In this document: piece by piece, positions 10,430 to 19,819 of the stretch
Layout of the letters: each line of letters opens with the position of its first letter
Numbering within the stretch: position 1 is the stretch's first letter
Origin: Ophiothrix spiculata
Lineage: Eukaryota; Echinodermata; Ophiuroidea; Amphilepidida; Ophiotrichidae
Assembly: GCA_000969725.1 (NCBI GenBank)
Contig: JXSR01S059624.1
Reading direction: 5' to 3' (one strand)
Length of the DNA: 20,982 nucleotides
The notes under the pieces: model-generated
The model's input: only the letters and a program-made list of their open reading frames with translations
Database searches by the model: none
Told to the model about the DNA's origin: nothing
Program-made: the position numbers and the translations under genes

Positions 10430-11045
10430 AATTAAAAGCCGTCATGTCGCTAAATGGACAGTCAACAGTTTTCTCAGTAAAATAACATGAAGCTTACAGC
10501 TCCATAACTAAAACAAACACTGCCGCGCCACTGCACTGCAAAATGCTTTTATGTGAGCATCGAATTTGAGCGAGTACTGCGATGCAGCAACAAATCAGCC
10601 AATGGGATGCGCCGATAGTAAATTCAAGGCGACGCTAATTGATTGCCATGAATAAACAATGTCGACGCAAATCTTCGTCTTCAGAATTGCGTACAAATGC
10701 GTCGCTCGGCCCCGCACAATTGCGTACCACAGAGCGATGTAAAAATTCGTAGCTAGAGAAAAAGATAAGGACAATTAACAACGCAATTAGCGCAACAATT
10801 TGGATGACACAAACAACAATTTGGCTCTATTTAAATAAATAGAGAAAGCCTAAAAACGCAAGAGTTCAGAAATGTGCGCCCTGAGCAACTGTAAAGACAG
10901 TCAAGGAAGGAAATCCCCGAGTCAAGTCAGAAGTCGAGTCAGTCTGTACACAGTCAAAGTCGACGCAATAATGCAAAGACTGTCATCTTAAGTTACAAAA
11001 AGATAAATAACATTTCAAAACAAAGGTAGGGAGACACGCGTAGGC
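10430..11045. promoter_or_regulatory. CpG-rich block, possible promoter or enhancer
   Basis: CpG dinucleotides are far denser here than anywhere else in the window: about 20 in 10500-10760 by eye (for example GCGTCGCTCGG, GTCGACGC, GCGACGC) and about 10 more up to 11045. A strong CCAAT box (AGCCAATGG) lies at 10597-10605, and a TATA-like CTATTTAAATAAATAG at 10827-10842. An AAAG|GTAGGG sequence near 11020-11030 resembles a splice donor, so a non-coding first exon on the plus strand is imaginable. There is no open frame. A young GC-rich repeat is the main alternative. Confidence 0.35.
10597..10605 (+). promoter_or_regulatory. CCAAT box (NF-Y type)
   Basis: AGCCAATGG fits the NF-Y consensus RRCCAATSR and lies inside the CpG-rich block. 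Nine-base motifs occur by chance, so only the context gives it weight. Confidence 0.35.
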
Positions 11046-11285
11046 AAGGGCATTTCAATATTGACCATTGCTAATATATGAAGAAGCAAATAAATCTGCA
11101 TGTCATCGTAATGTTGAAATAAGAGTAAAAAAGCAAATCAATTTCCCGTGTGAGAGAAAATAACGCCAAAACTAAAAAAAAAAAAAATTAAAGCAACCTA
11201 AAACAAATGCATTAAAGATTTGCTTCCAAACTGTCGGATTTCAGTTAATCTTAATGTATTTACTTTCTGATGTAAGCATGGTACT

Positions 11286-11322
11286 ATGAATTCATCGCTT
11301 TGGCATAATGAATTCATCGCTT
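11286..11322 (+). repeat. 22-bp tandem micro-duplication
   Basis: ATGAATTCATCGCTT occurs twice, about 22 bp apart. The matching place in duplication copy 2 (about 16235-16255) has it once, so it was duplicated in copy 1 alone, or one repeat was lost from copy 2. Confidence 0.6.
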
Positions 11323-12047
11323 AATTTATATTTTATTGCATTTCACAAATTTCAAAAAAATCAGTATGGTTTTTTACATAGCCTACCTCAAATTTGAAGA
11401 TCCTAGACTTCATGTTCTATTCAAAAGTTAATGATTCTTTTGAATATGAGAAAGCGGATATTTGTTTTCTCATATTACATACAAATCACAGAACAGCATA
11501 CCCTCCATACTTACAGGACTTGTTTATGCATAGGTTGAAGGGCTTTCAAGTTTTAATATTTTACATAATGCCTTACACCTAAGTTATATTGTTCAGTGCT
11601 AACATTTAAGGTCAGCTGATGAGATTTATTGAATGGAGCTGCATCTCATTCTGTATGTTACTCAAGTAGTATGAAACACAGATTCTGAATAAAAAATTAT
11701 ATTTAAAGGAACTTACGACATGGTTCAAATTGAGCATTTCAAATCGAGAGTAAGTTTTCGTTCTGAAATTCAAAAACAGCTAAATAAGGCGCTTTTTTTA
11801 ATTCTAGTTCACTGATCAACAAGATGTATGATGTCCAAAAGCAAACAGGCTGAGATAACTTGACATATTAGTTTACGGGAGCACTCGTACATACGATGCA
11901 TTTTCACGTCCTAACTTTACAAGTAAAGACTGAAATTTGCTGTAATTGTATTATTATTAATAAAGATCATCTTATACTACGGTATGCTAAAATAAAGCCC
12001 GGTTTTTATTGTATTTCAAATTTCTTGTAGCTAAACAATCAATCGAA

Positions 12048-13150
12048 ATACAGGGTGTGCCAAACTGGGGCATATGTTAAACTAAGTTATTCACACTAGA
12101 CGATCGGGTCTCTTATAATACAATCAATTAAAGTGTTGAGGAAAAGTGGCAAATGCCCTTTGCCATTTCGTGAACAAAATTGATTATTGTAAAAAAGAAG
12201 ACTTGTGTGATAGCCCTTAGGCACTTACTTCCATATTTTGTCACAAAGACAGATTAAAAGAGGTTTAAAAGCACTTTCAACTTGTCTTTTGGACAGTTCT
12301 ATGTATTGCAAATATATTGTTATGGTTTGTTTTAGATAATACCAAAAACAAATGCAGTTATCATCACAATTTCAGAAAAAATTAAAATAAGCATTTCTAA
12401 TGCAGTACATTAAAAAGTAGGATTAAACACGTAGATTTACAAATGCCGTGTTAAAAACAACCTTTGTTAGATGAAAAAAAATGTTACACGCGCCTAAAAA
12501 AATAATTCTGTTGTAATGCAATCGACTAAAGTATAGACAAAAACTAGAGTCTTGTAAAATATGTTCATGTGTTAGCACTCTGGCAGCGGGTTGAATGTAT
12601 AGAACAAAACCAAAGAAGCACACATTTACAACGTTCTACATCCAGACATATTTTCGGTTTTGACAAAATGGGGCCTAGGTCGTAATGCTGCGTCGAGACG
12701 ATACGTGATATATGTCGAACTATGTTATTCACGTCAAAGCATCGATTCAGATGTAATACAATCCACTATCGTATAGACGTGAAGGCACAGATTTTCTATT
12801 TTATTTATTTATATGACAAGAATTGAGGTTTGTAAAAAGAGGCCTGGCTGATAGTCCTTTGGCAGCTTGTTAAATTGTTTACCTCCTATCATAAAGTAAC
12901 TGTAAATAAATCTTTCTAACAGCATTGTATACATTACATTTGTTTTATTGACGTAAAGTACTTTTTGTACAATATATCGAAAGATAATATGATTGCTTAC
13001 ACTTTGGCCCATCATTAGCCGCGATATATGATATACTAAGTCGCAACATCGTAATCAAGTTAATTTTGTTGTTACCATACAATCATCTAAGGCAATAGGG
13101 AGAAGCATTTATACATTATTACGTTAATAACTGAGTTTGTAGAACCCCTA
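12048..13150 (+). repeat. Array of degenerate sub-repeats in copy 1 (four units)
   Basis: Four diverged units are visible at about 12048-12430, 12431-12640, 12641-13013 and 13014-13150 (the last continues after the MITE). Each has an AATnCAATCnACTAAAGTATAGA-like line followed by a TTGTAnAAnAnG...GCCCTTTGGCA-like line. Units 1 and 3 also share TGGGGC(C/A)TA and ACTATGTTATTCAC. The last unit lacks a GC-rich leader that is present in copy 2, apparently a deletion between short GCCG repeats near 13017. The nature of the repeat is unknown; no terminal structure or conserved reading frame was found. Confidence 0.65.
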
Positions 13151-13793
13151 CACTGAAAACAGTAATTAGTCTAAAAACATGTCTTATTTGACTAATTAAA
13201 ATTAGTCATGCAGTGTGATTTTTTTCATAATTCATGAAAAATAGCTGTAAATGTCTTTGAAATGTTGAAAACAATTTTAGTGTTTAAAAATAGTTCCCTT
13301 CTCTAAATTTTCAATTTGTAATCAGTTATTTATTATTTAATTGATAATTGATCAATTACAAAACTAATTAGTGAATATCAAATGCATCTTTAATTAGTCA
13401 ATTTACTTATTGAATGACGCAGGACTAACTGTATTTAGTCACAATGACTAATATAATTCATAATTTGTCATTGCAACGGACTAATTAATGGTAAATATCC
13501 ATCAGAAATTAGTAATTTAATTCGTCATTCAGTTAGTCCTGCGTCATTCAGTTGGTCAATTGACTAGTTAAAGACGCATTTGATATTTACTAATTAGTCC
13601 TGTAATTGATCATTTATCAATTAACTAATAATTACCAAATTACAAATTGAATATTTAGAGATGGAAACTATTTTTAAACATCAAACATTGTTTTTCAACA
13701 TTTCAAAGACAATTACATTATTTTTCATGAATTATGAATTATTTTTAATTAGTCAAATAAGACATGTTTTTTGACTAACTACCGTTTTCAGTG
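13151..13793. mobile_element. 643-bp fold-back MITE, TA-flanked, CACTG ends
   Basis: The ends CACTGAAAACAGTAATTAGTC and CACTGAAAACGGTAGTTAGTC (right end in reverse complement) begin arms of roughly 280 bp, 13151 to about 13435 and about 13520-13793, that pair almost throughout, so nearly the whole element is a palindrome. Flanking TA (13149-13150 and 13794-13795) is a target duplication: duplication copy 2 has one TA at this place (CCCCTATAGACG, about 20448). TTAGTC/GACTAA occurs about a dozen times, mostly in mirrored positions. Non-coding; Tc1/mariner-like by target choice. The long arms could give transcripts that fold into double-stranded RNA. Confidence 0.92.
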
Positions 13794-14375
13794 TATAGAA
13801 GATACATAGTATATGTCTTGAACATAGGGACATATGTTTAGGTAATATTAATGACAAGAATTACGTTTTTTCTTCTGTTATTAAACCTTTTACGAATAGT
13901 AAGAGTACCCACTTTCTAAATTTTACTGATCATCGTTTTATTTCTTATAAAAATGTTGTAGTTATTGTAGCAAAATATTGATTGAATTTCATTTTAAACA
14001 GGTTCCACTTTTCAAAAATTAGAAAAATCCAAAGATGTTAATGCATTTTTTCTATCTAGGGCTAAATCATTTTAACTAGGCCTCGCTCCCTTATCAGGCA
14101 TGCAGACAAACAAATAATTTCCCCTGGAGATTCTGAAGTTTATATAAGAGACTCAATTTCAGATATATCTCATATTGAATTCATAAATTCAAATATCAAC
14201 TGCTTGTCGAAAGTGGGTCTTACGTTCAGCTTTACAAAGATAACACATTTTCATGACTTGTATTACATTCACGAAAGGATTTGTTTATGTCAACTAGGCC
14301 CTTGGTTATTGTATCTAGGGAAGGTTGGTTATTCCTCTCAGTTCAGATTACTTAGATATGAGGTATTTTATTTCA

Positions 14376-15797
14376 AGAATCAAGATTCATTTAACTTTCA
14401 AGACTCATATAATTGTATTTCTCTATAATGGCCCATGGCCAAATTGACAAGAAACATTACAATCTTTAAAACTATCAAACTATCAAAATTACATAAAAAT
14501 AGATAGATGATATAATTACAAAGATTGCACAACTCAACAATATATATATTTATAATTTCAAAAACAAATAATACCACGATGACATGATGAAAAACACAAA
14601 TATGTACAAAAGGTAGAAAAGCATTTATAAATTGCTACTAGAATTCAAAAGCACTATCCAGATTCCACAGAGCATAAAATTATCATAGCACCATTATTTT
14701 AGGCAGTGCAAAAAATGTAAGTTAAAGGGGTACTCAGTTCATAAGCAAATTCATTTATGATCTTACCAGGAATCATATCAGGACCACCATATTTTGCTGT
14801 AGATTTTTTTTCAACTCAGAGTAGACCTCCCAGGAAACAGTTGAGGGAGGGTCCTTAGCTGGAAGGTATGAAGGCAGCTTGGCATTGTTTAGAGTTGGAA
14901 TGTGTGTACGTGTAGAAACGCCTGTAAACACGTTGTTCACTGCATCAGCTTTGCCCTTCTCATCCTCATCATGTACTCCCAGCATGCTTAATCTAGATTT
15001 ATTTGAGTTAGTCACCTTTTTGATTTGCTGGTACCATTTTCTGGAGTCAGTCTTTTGAAGATTCCTTATTCTATTAGCATGGTAATCATTTTTTACCTTT
15101 TTAATTTTACAATTGGTTTCATTTCGCAATTTACGTCATTCTTGATCATTTCCTGACGCTTGGAAATCGGGTTTTTAATATTGGGAGTTATCCAGCTTTT
15201 GTCATTGGTATTAACTCTTACCCCTTTTCTCGGGAAAGCATGCTGCCATGCCATAATCAAGAATGTCGCAGAATGCGTCAGCCTTGTTTTGGGTACCGAC
15301 TGCATCTTAGACTTGATGCCAGTCTAAACCTTGGATCCATGGTTCACACGATCTCATCCCCGACCCAAGGAAAGGGTGGATGACCTGTGTTTTGTGTTCA
15401 ACTTTAAACTCCCTGTTAATCTTGGGCTTCCAAATGACACACTTATGGTCGCTTAAACCTAGTGGGGAGTACGGGAAAGGTTTTGCATAATGTCCACGTA
15501 AATTGCAATTTGCAAGCATGCGATCATGTGTTGCATTTGCTCGGGTAGGGAAATCGACTATTTGTTGGAGATCATTACCATTGATTAATTGTGAGATGTT
15601 CATGTGATTAAAGTCACCTGTTATCAAGAGCCCTATATCTGGATACTTGCAGCGTAGATGATCAATACTGCTAAGAAGATGATCTAGGATCGGTTGATAT
15701 AGTAAAATAGTAGTAATATATTGGCCACAAACAGCTATGCCTGAAATGCTACGAGGGAGTTTATTTGGTCTTATTTTCACCCATAAACACTCTGTCA
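14376..15797 (-). mobile_element. LINE-bearing segment, probably inserted in copy 1
   Basis: Copy 2 of the duplication follows the copy-1 sequence to TTATTTCA (20970) and then reads TAGAGGGACA, which in the first copy occurs only after this segment (15798-15807). The simplest reading is that 14376-15797 is an insertion absent from copy 2, with TCA (14373-14375 and 15795-15797) as overlap or a short target duplication. The minus-strand LINE code starts exactly at its right edge. The left 325 bp (14376-14700) have no recognised code and could be the LINE 3' untranslated part, in which case most of the reverse transcriptase was lost internally. Confidence 0.5.
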
Positions 15798-15800
15798 TAG
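14700..15800 (-). pseudogene. Broken LINE polyprotein: endonuclease C-terminal half to start of reverse transcriptase
   Basis: Read on the minus strand, the first frame (15798-15307) is the distal half of an exonuclease-endonuclease-phosphatase domain: LWVKIRPNKLPRSISG, then GLLITGDFNHMN with the catalytic GDFN, VDFPTRANATHD, and PLGLSDHKCVIW with the catalytic SDH. After a TAA the same frame goes on as NKADAFCDILDYGMAACFPE. A frameshift leads to NDKSWITPNIKNPISKRQ, another to DSRKWYQQIKKVT and LPAKDPPSTVSWEVYSELKK, and another to GGPDMIPGKIINEFAYELST, the entry to the reverse transcriptase. Similarity fades near 14700, and the RT catalytic core is absent. At least three frameshifts and one stop make it dead. 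Block order fits CR1/L2/jockey-type LINEs, whose endonuclease nicks the target DNA. Confidence 0.9.
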
Positions 15801-16037
15801 AGGGACACCATTGACTGGTGTTCTAAAATTTGTCATGTTTGATATGAATTGACGTTTTTAGAACTAAAAGGTTGGCTAAGTCATATTGAGCAGCTGAGAT
15901 TAATGAAAACACTTTTTCTGGTTAGGCAATACACATGAAACTTGGCACAAAAAAGTTCAAAAAGTTGAAAATTATACCATCATTGACCCATCTTAGTAAA
16001 CGTTGAACAGAACGTTAAAAATCTTTTGATAAAAACC
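15798..16037. other. Spacer before duplication copy 2
   Basis: AT-rich, no gene recognised. Its first ten bases equal the last ten bases of the window, so it may be the true tail of the duplicated unit. Confidence 0.4.
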
Positions 16038-17587
16038 ATGTCGAAATAAGAGTAAAAAATCAATTTCCGGTGTTATCGAAAAAACGCCAAAGACAGCTTC
16101 TTTTTAGAAAATAAAAAAGAAGACAGAATAATGCAACCTAAAAAAACCCTCTTAAGATTAGCTCCCAACCTATCGGATTTCAGTGATTCTTAATTTATGT
16201 TAGCATTACTTTTAAGATATTGAAAGCATGACACTATGAATTCATCACTTAATACATATTTTATTGCATTTTAAAAAACAGGTGTATTTCAAAAAAATCG
16301 GTATTGTTTTTTACAAAGCCTACCTCAAATTTGCCGATGATTCCATGCCATATTCAATAGTTAATGATTCTTGTGAATCTCAGAAAGCGGATATTTGTTT
16401 TCTCATATTACATACAAATCACAGAACAGCATACCTGCCATACTTACAGGACTCGTTTATGCATAGGTTGAAGGGCTTTTAAGTTGGAAAATTTTACATA
16501 ATGACTTTTACCTATGTGATTTGTTCAGTGCCAGCACTTAAGGCCAGCTGATGAGATTTATTGAATGGAGCTGCATCTCATTCTGTAGGTAACTGAAGCA
16601 ATATAAAACACAGATTCTGAATCAAATATTGTGTTCAATTATATTTAATGGAACATATTACATGGATCAAATTAAGCATTTCAAATCGAGAAAACGAATT
16701 CGTTCTGCAATTCAAAATCAGCTGAATAAAGTGCCTTTCATACTAGTTCACTTCTAAACCAGATTTATGATGTTCAAAAGCAAATATATCTGTTTAAACA
16801 ACCTAAGAGATTAGTTCATGGGAGCACTCGTACATACAATGCATTTTTACGTCCTAACTTTTCAAGTTAAGAAGGAATTTATCATTATCTTATTGCTGTA
16901 TTGAATTAACCAAAGATTCATTCACAGATTTGCATAAAATGGAGAAACAATATACGTTAGAGCTTAAATCTGAACAAATGAAATGTAGTACTTGAGATTC
17001 AGTTGTCCAACTGTGCTTTGTTGAACAACATATCACCCGTTCTCAATTAATTTGAATTATTGCTACCTATTTGAGTTTTTATGTTATAATGGGATATATC
17101 TTTGGGCCTTTCTTTATAGACAAATTTTTTGATCCAAACTGGGGCATATGTCGCAATGCTGATTATGTCAAACTATGTTATTCACGCTAGAACATCGACT
17201 CTCTTATCATACAATCGATTTTAGTATTGAGGAAAAGTGGCAGATGTCCTTTGCCATTTCGTTGACAAAATTGATCATTGTAAAAAAGAAGACTTGTATG
17301 ATAGCCCTTGGACATGAAGTTACTTCTACATTTTTTGTCACAAAGACAAATTTAAAGTGGTATAAAAACACTTTGAACTTTTTTGTGACAGTTCTATGTA
17401 TTGCATACATATCTTTATGGTTTGTTTTAGATGATACCGAATTAAATGCAGTTATCATCAAGATTCCAGAAGAAATCAAAATAAGCATTTCTAATGGAGT
17501 ACATGTACATTAAAAATTGGGGTATACACGTAGATTACAATGCCATGTTAAAAACGACCTTTATTGAATTTAATAACAATGTTATTA

Positions 17588-18035
17588 CCACGTGAATCAA
17601 CAAAAATTGTGCACGGATTAAAACTGATTTTGACCTTAATAAAAGCACCAAATTATAAATTTAAATAGTATTGAAGTAAAACAAATTTAATAAGCTTTCA
17701 AATGCAGAAAAAAATGATGGAAATCAGATGAAAAATAAGAAAGATATGACCAATTTTGTAAGTTCGTCTCTTTTTCTTCCATTCCAATGGGATTTACACA
17801 GTTAAGCAAGATATTACATATCACAATTACGGGTTATGGCATTATGATAACAGCTAAGAAGTACTTACAAAATTGATGATATCTTATTTATCTTTCATCC
17901 GATTTCTATACTTTTTTCTGCATTTGAAAGCTGATTAAATTTGCTTTACTACAATAACACGATATTTATGTTTTGGGCATTTATCAAGGTCAAGATCAGT
18001 TTTAATCCGTGCACAATTTGTTTTGATTCACGTGG
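17588..18035. mobile_element. 448-bp fold-back MITE, TA-flanked, CCACGTG ends
   Basis: The arms 17588-17764 and 17862-18035 (about 175 bp each) pair in reverse complement with few mismatches, beginning CCACGTGAATCAA and including TTGTGCACGGATTAAAACTG, with a loop of about 100 nt. TA flanks it at 17586-17587 and 18036-18037. Duplication copy 1 has one TA at the matching place (AATGTTACACGC, about 12479-12490), a natural empty site. Non-coding; Tc1/mariner-like by target choice. Confidence 0.92.
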
Positions 18036-18190
18036 TAGTGTCTAAAAAGCAATTCTGTTGGAATGCAATCGAATAAAGTGTAGACGGAATATGAACAAAG
18101 TTTTGATGAAACAAAATAGAGTCTTGTAAAAATATGTCCATGCGTAAGCCCTTTGGCAGTGGATTGAATGTTTTACTTTGTATCTTAAAA

Positions 18191-19819
18191 GAGGGGGCAA
18201 TGTATTCCCACACTACAGCTGAGCGAAACACCTTTTTCAGCCCAGTGTATTTTCGGCCCAATTCAAAAAAAATGTATATAATTTTAAATATTTTAAAACT
18301 ATATAGTAATAATATGAAATCCTGAAAATGTCAAGATTATTGGAAAAACAGAAGTAATTAAAAAAATTAATTGAAAATCGCATAGCGTCAAGTTTTGACA
18401 AATACGAAAGCAGTTGCGACACATTATTCAATCATACTTTCGCCCGGGGAACTTATAACAGAGTATGGGAAGTGTCAGTCTTTCATCGAGTCTGCATCGA
18501 TATTGCCTAGCGTAACCTGTTGTTATTGATTAGTATATTCCAGAAAACGGCCTCATTTTTTAAGCGACCAGGATTTTGCAGTGTAACGACACTAGGCAAA
18601 ATCTCACTGCATATAAAAGCATCGATAAATTCATTTTATTCAGAACTCGGTTTATTTTCTAAGTTTTTTAGAGTATAGCATATGCAATGTCATTAAATTT
18701 GATGTTTTTTTAAAGAAAACTTACTACAAAATTTAAATGTTCAAAAAAATCATTCAAATACCTTGTCTGTCTAAAAAAAGTAAATAATTTCAAATTAAGA
18801 TCATTCGCATATCAAAATGACAGTATTTTGAAGAGGAATCTAAAAAATCAATTTAAAATCATATATATAAAGCACGCTCTAGAAATCTGAATGTTTTGTA
18901 CCTTTCCGCAAGACCCAATATTAGCCATGGTAGTGGATAGATGGCAGTTATACCAGGGGAAGATTATACGACAATCGGACACTGGTGATACGCAAAGGTT
19001 CAATTGAATTTATCAATGTTATTTCCCAGATCAGGCTTTTATTCGCTTTTGAAATGTCTCTTCAGTGTTTGAGGAAAAACATAAAGTTTACAGTGAAACT
19101 TTCTATGTCAGCCTTTTTTTATAAATGGGACAAAAGTTATGACCATATTTTGTCGAAATGAACAAGATTTCAGTATAGGAAAATACGTAGAAACATTTTT
19201 CGTAAACATGGTACAGTCTGATAGGGGGTAGTTGACTAAATTGTGTGTTTTGATTTGTGTTTGTATCATAAAAAGGGTTACCTTCAGGCTCAGACGATAA
19301 TTGAATTGATTTATTAATAAAGTGTGAACTTTGAATAAAGTATTATATTTAGTATTTATGCATTTACTTTAAGTTCACCATGATGAATATGGGTATAATT
19401 TTAAGCCCTATTGCACATAATGGAACGGTCCCTTTGAGCATGCGCAAATGACATTTCTAAGGACTTATTTTTTTCATGAAATAAATGAAAAATGGCTATA
19501 TTTCCAAAACTATTTGATTTTTTAATTTTTCCTTTCAGCATTGTGTTCAGAGTGTAATTATATTTATTTTAATGTATTATTTGTCACAAGGGGTTGTATA
19601 TTTCTATTTAGCCGTGTGTCTCCATCAATCAGCAATAAGTGCCAAATTTGACTTCTGCTGTTTTTGACCCAAAATTATCAAAATATACTGAATAATTGAT
19701 TTTTCGTTTTTTTATTGTTAAGGTAGAACACCGGCTCTACAAAACATATCTAGGAAATTCAAGGTGTTTCTCATCTAAAATTACCCTTGGAAATTCGATT
19801 TTGGCGTGTTGACCTCCTC
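18191..19819. mobile_element. 1.63-kb non-autonomous element with 10-bp target duplication
   Basis: TATCTTAAAA flanks the segment at 18181-18190 and 19820-19829. The ends form a short imperfect inverted repeat, GAGGGGGCAA and GAGGAGGTCAA. A subterminal GAAACACCTT occurs in both ends in mirrored orientation (about 18225 and 19768), each followed further in by a GCC[C/G][A/G]GTGT block. Duplication copy 1 lacks the segment (GAATGTATAGAACAAAACC, about 12593-12611). A 9-10 bp duplication suggests a Mutator-like element, or hAT if it is truly 8 bp. The inside has no transposase or recognisable gene and is AT-rich. Confidence 0.75.

Larger units (their letters stand above)
11111..14375 (+). repeat. 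Large direct duplication, copy 1
   Basis: This segment matches 16038-20970 in the same order and orientation along its whole length, apart from private insertions and a more diverged patch (about 11905-12050 versus 16885-17130). Matching landmarks include TTGAATGGAGCTGCATCTCA (about 11631 and 16560), GGGAGCACTCGTACATAC (about 11877 and 16820) and the 14070-14375 end (20697-20970). Without the 643-bp MITE at 13151-13793 it is about 2.6 kb. Many small indels and substitutions show that the duplication is old. No gene is recognised inside it. Confidence 0.9.

Noticed and set aside
11394..11582. Open frame shared with 16264-16482, a peptide conserved between the two duplication copies
   Set aside because: Across the shared open part I see six codon differences, and all change the amino acid or create a stop (F/C, Y/S, E/Q, P/L, L/S, Q/stop). 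The upstream parts are out of frame with each other, so there is no sign of protein constraint.
12809..13015. Minus-strand peptides with an LPKG/LPKD pattern recurring in several sub-repeats, resembling a LINE C-terminus
   Set aside because: The pattern comes from one conserved DNA line (CCCTTTGGCA) read backward. Flanking residues do not follow LINE blocks, and stops and frame changes differ between units.
14139..14151. TTTATATAAG box conserved in both duplication copies as a promoter
   Set aside because: It is conserved only because the whole section is duplicated. There is no downstream gene, and TATA-like strings are common in AT-rich DNA.
17175..17513. 112-codon plus-strand frame overlapping a 93-codon minus-strand frame
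   Set aside because: The matching DNA in duplication copy 1 (12090-12440) has indels that break the frame, and the peptides have no recognisable domain. These are chance frames in a repeat.
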